Shown here: positions 39,141 through 49,719 of the stretch, in pieces
Position numbering within the stretch: position 1 is the first letter of the stretch
Layout of the letters: each line of letters begins with the position of its first letter
DNA from: Billgrantia azerbaijanica
Lineage (GTDB): Bacteria > Pseudomonadota > Gammaproteobacteria > Pseudomonadales > Halomonadaceae
Length of the DNA stretch: 64,000 nucleotides
Reading direction: 5' to 3'
Assembly: GCA_004551485.1 (NCBI GenBank)
Contig: SBLD01000001.1
Location: 469,808 to 533,807, forward strand
The notes under the pieces: model-generated
Databases searched by the model: none
Seen by the model: only the letters and a program-made list of their open reading frames with translations
Told to the model about the DNA's origin: nothing
Made by a program: the position numbers and the translations under genes

Positions 39141-40272
39141 CCCGCGTGACCCGGCCGTCGAGGGCCTTGCCGTCTACCGCGTGGGCGGCGCCGTGCGCGA
39201 CGCTCGCCTCGGCTGGCCGGTGACCGACACCGACTGGGTGGTGGTGGGCGCCACGCCCGCGGCGATGCGCCGGCGCGGCTTCAAGCCGGTGGGGCGCGAC
39301 TTCCCCGTCTTCCTGCACCCCGAGACCCACGAGGAGTACGCCCTGGCGCGTACCGAGCGCAAGTCGGGTCACGGCTACACCGGGTTCACCGTGCACGCGA
39401 GCCCCGACGTCACCCTGGAGGAGGACTTGGCGCGGCGCGACCTGACGATCAACGCCATGGCCGAGACCCCGGAAGGCGAGCTGGTCGACCCCCACGGCGG
39501 GCTCGCCGACCTGGAGGCACGCACCCTGCGCCACGTCTCGCCGGCCTTCGTCGAGGACCCGCTGCGCGTGCTGCGCACGGCGCGCTTCCTGGCCCGCTAC
39601 GCGCACCTCGGCTTCGCCATCGCCGAAGAGACCCGGGCGCTGATGCGCCAGTTGGCCGAGAGTGGCGAGCTCGCCCACCTGGTGGCCGAGCGGGTGTGGA
39701 CGGAGACTGAAAAGGCGCTCGCCGAGCCGACGCCGGCGGCTTACTTCCACGCCCTGCAGGGGTGCGGGGCACTGGCCGTGCTGTGGCCGGAGCTGGCCGC
39801 GGACGAGGCCGCCCTGGCGGCGGCTCTGGCGCGCCTCGACCGCCTGCCCGCCTCGCTGGAAGCGCGCGAGTGTCCGCGCTGGCGCTGGGCGCGGCTGATG
39901 GAGCACCTCGACGAGGCGGCCCGCGAGGCCATCGCCGAGCGGCTGCGGGTGCCGCGCGTCTATCGCGACCGGGCCCGCCAGGCGGCGCTGACGCGGCGGC
40001 TGTGGCGGTGCGATGATCCCGACGCCGAGGCGGTGCAGGCGTGGCTCGATGGCATCGATGCCTGGCGGCGCCCCGAGCGGGTCGCGCCGCTGCTGGCGCT
40101 GGTGGCCTGCGAGCGCCCGGCGCTGGCCGCCCCCCTGGCGGCGGCCTGGGAGGCCGCGGCGCAGGTCGCGCCGCGTACGCTGATGGCGGAAGGCTTCAAG
40201 GGGCGCGCCCTGGGCGCGGAACTCGCCCGGCGGCGCCGGGCGAGTCTGGCGCAGGTGCTGGAAGAGCGCTGA
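39133..40272 (+). CDS. cca: CCA tRNA nucleotidyltransferase, HD domain degenerate
   Basis: Cca adds or repairs the 3' CCA of tRNA from CTP and ATP without template. The 379-residue class II enzyme shows [25 protein letters not shown] and [10 protein letters not shown], then the NTP-selecting region [17 protein letters not shown]. The C-terminal part aligns with E. coli Cca (DSIDAWRKP matches [21 protein letters not shown]). The region where E. coli has the HD phosphohydrolase is shorter and lacks the His/Asp residues, so 2',3'-cyclic phosphodiesterase activity is not expected. It ends the lptD operon. Confidence 0.92.
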   Translation: MADPRDPAVEGLAVYRVGGAVRDARLGWPVTDTDWVVVGATPAAMRRRGFKPVGRDFPVFLHPETHEEYALARTERKSGHGYTGFTVHASPDVTLEEDLARRDLTINAMAETPEGELVDPHGGLADLEARTLRHVSPAFVEDPLRVLRTARFLARYAHLGFAIAEETRALMRQLAESGELAHLVAERVWTETEKALAEPTPAAYFHALQGCGALAVLWPELAADEAALAAALARLDRLPASLEARECPRWRWARLMEHLDEAAREAIAERLRVPRVYRDRARQAALTRRLWRCDDPDAEAVQAWLDGIDAWRRPERVAPLLALVACERPALAAPLAAAWEAAAQVAPRTLMAEGFKGRALGAELARRRRASLAQVLEER

Positions 40273-40274
40273 GC

Positions 40275-41204
40275 TCAGCCGTCGGCGTTGATGCGCGCGA
40301 TGATCGCCTCGAGCGTTGCCTCTGCCGTGTCGTTGGCGATCTGGCAGGTGCCGGCATTGAGGTGGCCGCCGCCGCCGTAGTCGAGACACAGCTCGCCGAT
40401 GTTGGTGCGGCTCGAGCGATCGAGGATCGACTTGCCGATGGCGAAGACCGTGTTCTGCCGCTTGAGGCCCCACATCACGTGGATGGAGATATTGCACTCG
40501 GGATAGAGCGCGTAGATCACGAAGCGGTTGGTGGCCCAGATGGTCTCCTCGTCGCGCAGGTCGAGCACCACCAGGTTGCCGTGCTCCCGGGCACAGCGGC
40601 GGATCTGCTCGTGCGCCTTGTCGCTGTGCGCCTGGTAGAGGTCGATGCGCTCGCGCACGTCAGGGAGCTCGAGGATCTCCTCGATGCTGTGCTCGCGACA
40701 GTAGTCGATCAGCTTCATCATCAGCTGATAGTTGGAGATGCGGAAGTCGCGGAAACGCCCGAGCCCGGTGCGTGCGTCCATGATGAAGTTGAGCAGCACC
40801 CAGCCTTGCGGGTCGAGGATCTCCTCCTTGCTGAACTGGGCGGAGTCGCCCTTGTCGACGGCCGCCATCATGTCGTCCCAGCGCGCGGGGAAGGCGCCGT
40901 GCCCGCCGTAGTGGCGCCACAGCACCCGCGCGGCGGAGGGCGCCTCGGCGTCGATGATGTGGTTGTCGGCACGCCCCGCGTTGCGTAGCGTTTCGCTCAG
41001 GTGGTGGTCGAAGGCGAGGTGGCAGCCGGGCACGTAGGGCAGGTTGGTGGTGATGTCGCGGTCGCTGATCGCGATCTTGCCGTCCTGCATGTCCTTGGGG
41101 TGCACGAAGAGGATATCGTCGATCATCCCCAGGTGCTTGAGCAGTGCCCCGCACACCAGACCATCGAAATCGCTGCGCGTGACCAGGCGGAATGTGGCAG
41201 TCAT
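40275..41204 (-). CDS. DHH-family phosphoesterase (exopolyphosphatase-like)
   Basis: A 309-residue DHH/DHHA1 protein. Motif I is TRSDFDGLVCGALLK, the FDHH motif lies at about residue 65, and the C-terminal DHHA1 motif GGGGHLNAGTC is intact. It is likely to hydrolyse short phosphodiesters or polyphosphate; relatives are named exopolyphosphatase but the natural substrate is uncertain. AAGGAG precedes the ATG. Its stop lies 3 bp from the convergent cca stop. Confidence 0.85.
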   Translation of the reverse strand: MTATFRLVTRSDFDGLVCGALLKHLGMIDDILFVHPKDMQDGKIAISDRDITTNLPYVPGCHLAFDHHLSETLRNAGRADNHIIDAEAPSAARVLWRHYGGHGAFPARWDDMMAAVDKGDSAQFSKEEILDPQGWVLLNFIMDARTGLGRFRDFRISNYQLMMKLIDYCREHSIEEILELPDVRERIDLYQAHSDKAHEQIRRCAREHGNLVVLDLRDEETIWATNRFVIYALYPECNISIHVMWGLKRQNTVFAIGKSILDRSSRTNIGELCLDYGGGGHLNAGTCQIANDTAEATLEAIIARINADG

Positions 41205-41267
41205 GTCGTCTCCTTGTGGTGTCCCTGCGTGATGCTCCTGTTCCCTGTGCGGGCCGCGACCGTGGCG

Positions 41268-41777
41268 CTACGGCGCGCCGTGCGGCTCCCAGGGGAAATC
41301 GATGGGCCAGAGGTGCTGGTCGCGGGCATCGAAGGCCGCCCACAGCTCGGCATAGGTGCGTCCGTCGCGCGGATGGGCCGTGTCGGGCAGCAGTTCGGCG
41401 AGGGGCTGGAGCACGAAGGCGTGGTGAACGATCTCGTCGCGGGGCAGGGCGACGCCGTCGTGCACGCCGCTGAGCTCGCCCACTGTCAGCAGGTCGATGT
41501 CCAGGGTGCGCGGGCTGAACTTGGGGCTGTCGGGGCGACGGCCGTGGGCGGCCTCGAGGCGCTTGCACCAGGCCTGCAGCTCGCCCACCGTCCAGTCGCT
41601 CTCGAACGCCACCACCAGGTTGTAGAAGTTGCGGCCGTCCTCGAAGCCCACCGGCTCGCTCTCGAAGACTCGCGACACCCGCAGCCGGCCGAAGGTCGCG
41701 GCGAGGGCGTCCAGGCAGCCGCGCAGGTGGCGATCGCGCTCGATGTTGCTGCCGAGGCTGACGCTGATCAGGCGCAT
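41268..41777 (-). CDS. folK: 2-amino-4-hydroxy-6-hydroxymethyldihydropteridine diphosphokinase
   Basis: FolK transfers pyrophosphate from ATP to the pterin precursor in folate synthesis. The 169-residue protein has VSLGSNIERDRHLRGCLDAL, FYNLVVAFES and PKFSPRTLDIDLL, which carry the family metal-binding aspartates. The ATG at 41777 overlaps folB by 10 bp. The ATP-binding and HPPK signature are intact. Confidence 0.95.
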   Translation of the reverse strand: MRLISVSLGSNIERDRHLRGCLDALAATFGRLRVSRVFESEPVGFEDGRNFYNLVVAFESDWTVGELQAWCKRLEAAHGRRPDSPKFSPRTLDIDLLTVGELSGVHDGVALPRDEIVHHAFVLQPLAELLPDTAHPRDGRTYAELWAAFDARDQHLWPIDFPWEPHGAP

Positions 41778-42142
41778 CCGTTGCCCTCCGGGCGCGTGCC
41801 GCGCTCGATGCGCACGCCCACGGCGGACGCCGCCGGCACGGCGCCGGGCTTGCGCACGGTGAGGCGCAGCCAGGCGATGGCGAACTCGTCGCGCAGCACG
41901 GTGGCGAGACGCTCGGCGAAGGTCTCCACCAGGGCGAAGTCGTGCTCCGCGGCGAAGCGGGCGATGCGTTCGCTGATGGCGGCGTAGTCCAGTGTTAGGG
42001 CGAGGTCGTCCCCCGCGGCGGCTGGGCGGATGTCGGTGGCGAGCTCCAGGTCGAGCAGCAGGCGCTGGGTGACGCTGCGTTCCCAATCGTAGACGCCGAT
42101 CACGGTATCGACGCCGAGTGACTCGATCAGTACACGATCCAT
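41768..42142 (-). CDS. folB: Dihydroneopterin aldolase
   Basis: FolB cleaves dihydroneopterin to the pterin used by FolK. The 124-residue protein has the family N-terminus MDRVLIESLGVDTVIGVYDWER, LTLDYAAISERI and ETFAERLATVLRDEF, which together form the tunnelling-fold oligomer active site. ATG 42142 was chosen; the frame extends 8 codons further. It is divergent from plsY. The gene order folB-plsY-tsaD resembles that of E. coli. Confidence 0.95.
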   Translation of the reverse strand: MDRVLIESLGVDTVIGVYDWERSVTQRLLLDLELATDIRPAAAGDDLALTLDYAAISERIARFAAEHDFALVETFAERLATVLRDEFAIAWLRLTVRKPGAVPAASAVGVRIERGTRPEGNGCA

Positions 42143-42274
42143 TCTGGGCGTTCCGGGGCAGGGCAAGGGTTGGTCGCCGATTGTACGTGACGTGCCAGGC
42201 GGATGACAGCCGCGCTATCCGGCGGATGCCGGGGGTGGCAGAATGCAGGCGGAGAGGCAAGGGAGCGAATCCGG

Positions 42275-42862
42275 GTGACAGCGTTCGAGTGGCAACTGGC
42301 GTGGCTGATGGCGCTGGGCTACCTCAGCGGTTCCTGGCTGGGCGCGCTCAGCGTGTGCCGGCTGGCGGGCGTGGGCAGTCCATGCCAGGCGGGTTCCGGC
42401 AATCCCGGTTTCTCCAACGTGCTGCGCCTGCATGGGCCGCGCCTGGCGCTCGCCACCCTGCTGGTGGATGTCGTCAAGGGCATGCCGGTGCTGGCGCTCG
42501 CCGTGGCGCTGGGCTTGCCGCCCTGGGCGCAGGGGCTGGTGGGGCTTGCCGTGCTGCTCGGCCACAGCTACCCGGTGTGGCACCGCTTTCGCGGCGGCAA
42601 GGGGGTGGCCAGCGCCTTCGGCGTGATGCTCCTGCTCATGCCCGGGGTGGCGATCGCCTGCGCGCTGCTGTGGCTGCTGACCGCCTGGCGGCTGCGCACC
42701 GCGGCGCTGGCTTCGCTGGCCAGCGCCGGCCTGGCGCCGGTGGCCAGCCTGTGGCTGGCGCCGGAGTACGTCACGGTGGTGCTCGCCTTCACGGCGCTGG
42801 TGCTGGTGCGTCACCTGCTCAATATCCGCCGCTTGCGCCACGGCGACGAGCACGTCCTCTGA
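42275..42862 (+). CDS. plsY: Glycerol-3-phosphate acyltransferase PlsY
   Basis: PlsY transfers an acyl chain from acyl-phosphate to glycerol-3-phosphate, starting phospholipid synthesis at the inner membrane. The 195-residue protein has about five membrane helices with the conserved loops GSGNPGFSNVLR, HSYPVWHRFRGGKGVASAFG and the final VRHLLNIRRL. GTG at 42275 was chosen because it gives the E. coli-like N-terminus and lies after AAGGGAGCG; the frame opens at 42203. It converges with tsaD. Confidence 0.93.
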   Translation: MTAFEWQLAWLMALGYLSGSWLGALSVCRLAGVGSPCQAGSGNPGFSNVLRLHGPRLALATLLVDVVKGMPVLALAVALGLPPWAQGLVGLAVLLGHSYPVWHRFRGGKGVASAFGVMLLLMPGVAIACALLWLLTAWRLRTAALASLASAGLAPVASLWLAPEYVTVVLAFTALVLVRHLLNIRRLRHGDEHVL

Positions 42863-42904
42863 ATTCGCGGCTATCCAGAGGGCAGGTTCTCGTGGAGGCA
42901 CCAT

Positions 42905-43942
42905 TCAAGCGCCGGCCGGTGCCTCGAGGGTCTCCATCGGCCAACGCGGCACCGCCCGCATGATACCGGTCTCGTCGCGCTCGCCGGCCAGCAGGCGTTG
43001 GGCTCCCACATAGGCGATCATCGCGCCGTTGTCGGTGCAGAAGCGCCCGCGCGGGTAGTAGACGCGGGCGCCGCGCTTGTCGGTCTCGCGCTCGAGGCGC
43101 TCGCGCAGCCGCGCGTTGGCGCTCACCCCGCCGGCCACCACCAGCCGCTTGAGGCCGGTGTCGTCCAGGGCGCGGCGGCACTTGATCACCAGGGTGTCGA
43201 CCACCGCCTCCTCGAAGGCGCGGGCCACGTCGGCGCGCGCCTGCTCGTCCAGCGCGCCGTCGGCCTCGAGCTCGCGGATCGCCGTCAGGGTGTGGGTCTT
43301 GAGCCCGGAGAAGCTGAAGTCCAGCCCGGGGCGGTCGGTCATGGGCCGCGGGAAGCGCATCCGCCCCGGGTCGCCGCGCTCGGCGAGCCGCGCCACGTGC
43401 GGGCCGCCGGGGTAGTCGAGGCCAAGCATCTTGGCCGCTTTGTCGAAGGCCTCGCCGGCGGCATCGTCCACCGACTCGCCGAGCAGCCGGTAGCGCCCCA
43501 GCCCCTGCACCTCGACGAGCTGGGTGTGTCCGCCGGACACCAGCAACGCCGCGAAGGGGAACTCGGGACGCTCCGCCTCCAGCATGGGGGCGAGCAGGTG
43601 GCCCTCCATGTGGTGGACGCCGAGCACCGGAATGCCCAGCGCGCGGGCCATGCCGTGCGCGGTGGCCGCGCCCACCATCAGTGCACCCACCAGCCCAGGG
43701 CCGGCGGTGTAGGCGATGGCGTCGAGCTGGCGGCGCTCCAGGCCGGCGTCGTCGAGCACCTGCTGGATCAGCGGCAGCAGCCGGCGCGTATGGTCGCGCG
43801 AGGCGAGTTCGGGCACTACGCCGCCGTACTCGGCGTGCATGGCCACCTGGCTGTAGAGCGCATCGGCGGTGAGGCCGCGCTCGGTGTCATAGAGGGCGAC
43901 GCCGGTCTCGTCGCAGGAGGTTTCGATCCCGAGGACTCGCAT
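42905..43942 (-). CDS. tsaD: tRNA N6-adenosine threonylcarbamoyltransferase TsaD
   Basis: TsaD transfers the threonylcarbamoyl group to A37 of ANN-decoding tRNAs, with TsaB and TsaE. The 345-residue ASKHA protein starts [19 protein letters not shown], contains the metal-binding [16 protein letters not shown] and the C-terminal [13 protein letters not shown] with [15 protein letters not shown] 43942 is the family start; the frame extends 16 codons upstream. It is divergent from rpsU. Confidence 0.97.
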   Translation of the reverse strand: MRVLGIETSCDETGVALYDTERGLTADALYSQVAMHAEYGGVVPELASRDHTRRLLPLIQQVLDDAGLERRQLDAIAYTAGPGLVGALMVGAATAHGMARALGIPVLGVHHMEGHLLAPMLEAERPEFPFAALLVSGGHTQLVEVQGLGRYRLLGESVDDAAGEAFDKAAKMLGLDYPGGPHVARLAERGDPGRMRFPRPMTDRPGLDFSFSGLKTHTLTAIRELEADGALDEQARADVARAFEEAVVDTLVIKCRRALDDTGLKRLVVAGGVSANARLRERLERETDKRGARVYYPRGRFCTDNGAMIAYVGAQRLLAGERDETGIMRAVPRWPMETLEAPAGA

Positions 43943-44031
43943 GGAACGCTCTCGCGCTAGTGGTAGGGGGCGCATTCTAGCAAATCGCACGCGCCCGGGT
44001 CTGCCGCAGGCATTGCCCGCGGCGGTGGCAT

Positions 44032-44060
44032 TTGCAAAGCGGGGGGGTGGCGACTAGAAT
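44032..44060 (+). promoter_or_regulatory. Candidate promoter of the rpsU-dnaG-rpoD operon
   Basis: TTGCAA (44032-44037) and TAGAAT (44055-44060) are separated by 17 bp. The hexamers and spacing are identical to those before rpsF. The start lies about 170 bp before rpsU, so the 5' leader is long. Confidence 0.7.
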
Positions 44061-44228
44061 ACTGTGCGCTGTAACACTGGGTCGTGCATCCAGTGGGCAT
44101 CTCCACCATCGCCGGAACCTCGGCGGCCGGGCATTGCCGAACGAAATGGGCAAGGCCGGGCGGGGGGTGTCCGGTGAGGGTGTGCGTACAAACCGAACTC
44201 CAGAATCCTTAAGGTAGGTGAGTGCTTA

Positions 44229-44444
44229 ATGCCTTCTGTCAAAGTACGTGATAACGAGCCGTTTGACGTCGCTCTGCGCCGCTTCAAGCGTTCCTGCGAA
44301 AAAGCCGGCATTCTGTCCGAGGTTCGCCGTCGCGAGCACTACGAGAAGCCGACCGCAGAACGCAAGCGCAAGGCGGCTGCCGCGGTCAAGCGTCACGCCA
44401 AGAAGCTCCAGCGCGAGCGCAAGCGTTTCGAACGGCTCTATTGA
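44229..44444 (+). CDS. rpsU: 30S ribosomal protein S21
   Basis: S21 joins the 30S platform near the anti-Shine-Dalgarno region and helps translation start. The 71-residue protein [22 protein letters not shown]...[22 protein letters not shown] is typical and very basic. It is the first gene of the macromolecular synthesis operon. AAGGTAGG lies upstream with a GCTTA spacer. Confidence 0.98.
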   Translation: MPSVKVRDNEPFDVALRRFKRSCEKAGILSEVRRREHYEKPTAERKRKAAAAVKRHAKKLQRERKRFERLY

Positions 44445-44502
44445 TCCGTACTGTGGAGGGGTTTCGGCGCACTGCGTCGACCGCTCCGGAAGGATGAACG
44501 AG

Positions 44503-44531
44503 CGGCCGCCGTCGGGTGGCCGTTTGTTTTT
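44503..44531 (+). terminator. Terminator or attenuator between rpsU and dnaG
   Basis: CGGCCGCC (44503-44510) pairs with GGTGGCCG (44515-44522), one G-U pair, loop GTCG, followed by TTTGTTTTT. In E. coli a terminator at this place lets S21 be made in excess over primase, and the same logic is expected here. Confidence 0.85.
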
Positions 44532-44607
44532 CCGCTCGGCGCGACCGCCGCGCTGAGCCCGCCGCGTCCCGTCCCCGCCAGCCCGCTCACGAATTGGCGA
44601 CACCAGC

Positions 44608-46416
44608 ATGGCCGGTCAGATTCCGCAGCGCTTCATCGATGATCTCCTGGCCCGCGTCGACGTGGTCGAGGTGGTCGGCGAGCGGGTGACGCTCAAGAAG
44701 GCCGGGCGCAACCACTCGGGACTGTGTCCCTTCCATCAGGAGAAGACGCCCTCGTTCACCGTCAGCGCCGACAAGCAGTTCTACCACTGCTTCGGCTGCG
44801 GTGCGCATGGCAACGCCCTGCGCTTCCTGATGGAGTACGACCGCCTGTCGTTTCCCGAGGCGGTGGAGCAGTTGGCCGGGCGGCTGGGCCTCGAGGTGCC
44901 GCGGGAGGGCGCCGACGACCCGCGTGCCCAGGCGCGCGAGCGCAAGCGCCGCGAGGGCGTCAACCTGCTGGAGCTGGCGGCGAGCTTCTTCCGCGAGCGG
45001 CTCAAGATGCCCGAGGGCCAGGCGGCGCGCGACTACCTGACGGGCCGCGGGCTCTCGCCGGAGGTGCTGGCCGACTTCGGTATCGGCTATGCGCCGCACG
45101 ACTGGGAGGCGCTCAAGCGCCACCTCGGCGAGCGCGGCATACCCGAGTCGGTGCAGGTGGAGTACGGCCTGCTGGTGCTCCGCGAGGAGAGCGGCCGCAC
45201 CTACGATCGCTTCCGCGACCGGGTGGTGTTTCCGATCCGCGATGTTCGCGGGCGCACCATCGCCTTCGGCGGCCGGGTGCTGGGCGACGCCAAGCCCAAG
45301 TACCTGAACTCGCCCGAGACGCCGGTGTTCCACAAGGGGCGCGAGCTCTACGGCCTCTTCGAGGCGCGTCAGGCCAATGCTCGCCTGGAGCGGCTGGTGC
45401 TCGTCGAGGGCTACATGGACGTGGTGGCGCTGGCCCAGTTCGGCATCCGCAACGCCGTGGCGACGCTGGGTACGTCGACCAGCGAGGAACACCTTGCCCG
45501 GCTGTTCCGGCTGGTCGACGAGGTGGTGTTCTGTTTCGACGGCGACCGGGCCGGCCGCCAGGCGGCGGCGCGGGCGCTCGAGACGGCGCTGCCGCTGATG
45601 ATCGACGGCCGCCAGGCGCGCTTCCTGTTCCTGCCAGAAGGCGAGGACCCGGACAGCCTGGTGCGCCGCGAGGGGCCGGAGGCCTTCACGGACCGCATCA
45701 CCTGTGCCAGCCCGCTGTCGGAGTTCCTCTTCGACCAGGCGGCGCGCGGGCGCGACCTGGTGCGCATCGAGGACCGCGAGCGCTACGCGAGTCAGGTGCT
45801 GGCGGCCATTGGCAGGCTGCCGGAGGGCGTGCTCAAGACGCTGCTGCTCGGCGAACTCTCGCGGCGCACCGGGGTCGATGAGTCACGCTTCGCGGCGCTG
45901 ATGGGGCGTGGCGTGGGCGAGCGCGATGCCGCCCCCGCACCGACCGCCGAGCCGCCCGTCACGGCGCCGCCCGCGTCGGCGCCGGTGGCCGAGACGGCGC
46001 TCGGGCCTGTGGCGCGTATCCTGCAGCTGCTGGTGCACGAGCCGGCGCTGGTGGAGCGGCTGCCCGCCGACGAGGCGTGGCTGCCCGAGGGGGAGGGCGA
46101 CGCCGCGCTGTGCCGTGAGGTGGTGCGCCTGCTGCGGGCCGGGCGCTACCGCAGCTCGCAGGTGCTGCTGGCGCACTTTCACGGCAGCGAGCCGGGGCAG
46201 CGGCTGACGGCGCTGGTGCGCCGCGAGCTGTTGATTCCACGCGAGGCACGCAGGGCCGAACTCGACGGCTTGGTCGAGCACTTGGGGCGGCGCCTGCGCC
46301 GCCAGTCGCCCCAGGAGGAGTTCGAGGCGCTGCTGGCGCGCGAGCGCGGCGGCGAGCGCCTGTCGCGGGAGGCACGGCAGCGGCTTATGGAGCTGCTGCA
46401 CGAATTGAAGGCGTAG
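44608..46416 (+). CDS. dnaG: DNA primase
   Basis: DnaG makes RNA primers for Okazaki fragments and binds DnaB. The 602-residue protein has the CHC2 zinc finger near the N-terminus (CPFHQEKTPSF, HCFGCGAHG), the catalytic core with a TOPRIM subdomain (VLVEGYMDVVALAQFG, FDGDRAGRQAA) and a C-terminal helicase-binding domain joined by an Ala/Pro-rich linker (about 435-460). The start ATG lies in the rpsU-dnaG-rpoD order. Length is normal. Confidence 0.98.
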   Translation: MAGQIPQRFIDDLLARVDVVEVVGERVTLKKAGRNHSGLCPFHQEKTPSFTVSADKQFYHCFGCGAHGNALRFLMEYDRLSFPEAVEQLAGRLGLEVPREGADDPRAQARERKRREGVNLLELAASFFRERLKMPEGQAARDYLTGRGLSPEVLADFGIGYAPHDWEALKRHLGERGIPESVQVEYGLLVLREESGRTYDRFRDRVVFPIRDVRGRTIAFGGRVLGDAKPKYLNSPETPVFHKGRELYGLFEARQANARLERLVLVEGYMDVVALAQFGIRNAVATLGTSTSEEHLARLFRLVDEVVFCFDGDRAGRQAAARALETALPLMIDGRQARFLFLPEGEDPDSLVRREGPEAFTDRITCASPLSEFLFDQAARGRDLVRIEDRERYASQVLAAIGRLPEGVLKTLLLGELSRRTGVDESRFAALMGRGVGERDAAPAPTAEPPVTAPPASAPVAETALGPVARILQLLVHEPALVERLPADEAWLPEGEGDAALCREVVRLLRAGRYRSSQVLLAHFHGSEPGQRLTALVRRELLIPREARRAELDGLVEHLGRRLRRQSPQEEFEALLARERGGERLSREARQRLMELLHELKA

Positions 46417-46445
46417 CCGGAAACGACCGGAAGTTGGCGCAAGGG

Positions 46446-46473
46446 TTGAAATTTCTCCTACCATCACCAAATA
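46446..46473 (+). promoter_or_regulatory. Possible rpoD promoter, heat-shock-like
   Basis: TTGAAA (46446-46451) and CAAATA (46468-46473) are separated by 16 bp. The same stretch resembles a sigma-32 site (GTTGAAA, 13 bp, CACCAAAT). E. coli rpoD has a heat-shock promoter near this place in the operon. A separate TATACT (46569-46574) lies closer to rpoD. Neither is convincing alone. Confidence 0.3.
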
Positions 46474-46646
46474 GAGGGTAGCACCCGGCGCCAGCATAAC
46501 CGAACAACCTAACACACCTGAGCTGACGAGCAAATGGGCCGAACTGGCGGGATGGCACACTTTCCCGTTATACTGTTCGGCTTGATGAGTTTTCTCCGCC
46601 CCAGCGCTACAGGTGCTTCATTCTTCTTCGTCGAGATAGGGTTTCT

Positions 46647-48491
<1,845 letters not shown>

Positions 48492-48521
48492 CGCCGCGCG
48501 CTTGCGCGCCTGTAACCCTCG

Positions 48522-48552
48522 CGACGCCCACCGCCCTTGGCGGTGGGCGTCG
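48522..48552. terminator. 14-bp hairpin after rpoD
   Basis: CGACGCCCACCGCC (48522-48535) and GGCGGTGGGCGTCG (48539-48552) form a perfect 14-bp stem with loop CTT. Only scattered T residues follow. It lies between rpoD and the convergent LysR gene, so it may end both transcripts. Confidence 0.6.
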
Positions 48553-48611
48553 TCGTTGGAGGTATCACAGCGCACGGGAGGCGCTAGATCGATGCGATCA
48601 GGGCGCCGCTC

Positions 48612-49541
48612 TCAGGCCGCTACGCCCTGGTCGCGGTCGACCTCCTCGACGATCCAGTCGTGGACGGCGGCGACGCGGCGGTCGTCCAGGGCGCCGGTGG
48701 GGTAGACGATGCCGTAGCGCTTGCCGGTGGCCACCCGTTCCGCGAAGGGGCTGATCAGGGCGCCGGTGCGAAGTTCGTCGGTGAGCAGCGCCTGGCGGGC
48801 GATGGCCACCCCCATGCCGGCGATGGCCGCCTCCTGGGCGAGGCGGTGGCGGTTGAAGGTGTAGCCGCGGCGCACGTTGATCGGTTCGGCGCCGACCGCC
48901 TGCAGGTAGTGCTCCCACTGCGCATAGGGTTGGCCGCCGCGCCAGGCGGTGACGTCGTGGAGCAGCGGGTACCAGGCGAGATCCGCCGGGCGCGAGAGCG
49001 GCGGGCGGCGGCGCAGCAGCGAGGGTGCGCAGACCGGGAAGATCACCTCCTCCATCAGCGGCGTGATGGCCAGGCCCGGGTAGTGGCCGTCTCCCAGGTC
49101 GATGGCCAGGTCGAAGTCGCCCTCGCGCAGCGACAGGCTGCTGTCCTCGGCGATCACCTGCAGTTCGATGTCGGGAAAGCGTGCCTGCAGGCGTGGCAGG
49201 CGCGGCATCAGCCACAGGCTGAGGAAGGCCGGTACGCTGCGCAGCCGCAGGACGCCGCTCATCACGCCGCTGCGCAGGCGTTTCACCTCCGTGCCCACCG
49301 ACTGGTAGGCCTCCTCGACCACGACGGCCAGTCGCCGCCCCTCCTCGGTCAGCTCCAGACGTCGCGGCAGGCGGCGGAACAGCTTGAAGCCGAGCCGCGA
49401 CTCCAGCTGCTTGATCTGTTGGCTGACGGCGCCGGTGGTGACGTGCAGCTCCTCGGCGGCGCGGGTGAAGGAGAGCAGCCGGGCGCTGACCGCGAAGACC
49501 TTCAGCCAGGCGTGGGTCTGGGCGTGGAGCAGTCGACTCAT
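48612..49541 (-). CDS. LysR-family transcriptional regulator beside sdaA
   Basis: A 309-residue regulator. The N-terminal winged helix (about 8-67) contains VSARLLSFTRAAEELHVTTG AVSQQIKQLE, read as two parts, with the recognition helix at TTGAVSQQIKQLE. The C-terminal effector domain follows (VPAFLSLWLMPRLPRLQ, FPDIELQVIAEDSSL). The AVSQQIKQLE helix resembles the GcvA/DsdC-like branch. It is divergent from sdaA, so it probably controls serine degradation, but the effector is unknown. Confidence 0.88.
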   Translation of the reverse strand: MSRLLHAQTHAWLKVFAVSARLLSFTRAAEELHVTTGAVSQQIKQLESRLGFKLFRRLPRRLELTEEGRRLAVVVEEAYQSVGTEVKRLRSGVMSGVLRLRSVPAFLSLWLMPRLPRLQARFPDIELQVIAEDSSLSLREGDFDLAIDLGDGHYPGLAITPLMEEVIFPVCAPSLLRRRPPLSRPADLAWYPLLHDVTAWRGGQPYAQWEHYLQAVGAEPINVRRGYTFNRHRLAQEAAIAGMGVAIARQALLTDELRTGALISPFAERVATGKRYGIVYPTGALDDRRVAAVHDWIVEEVDRDQGVAA

Positions 49542-49719
49542 GCTTTAGTCATTCTATATCTCGGGGAAGATATTTTCGTTTGTTCCGCAGCGGGGACGCC
49601 TCCAACATAGGGTCAACGATGGCCGGATGGCAAGCCTGTTTAGTATGGCTCATGTATCAGCGGCCGAACGCGAACAACAGCAAGACTCGGCAGCGCCGAC
49701 CCCAATGAGGTGATCTTCC

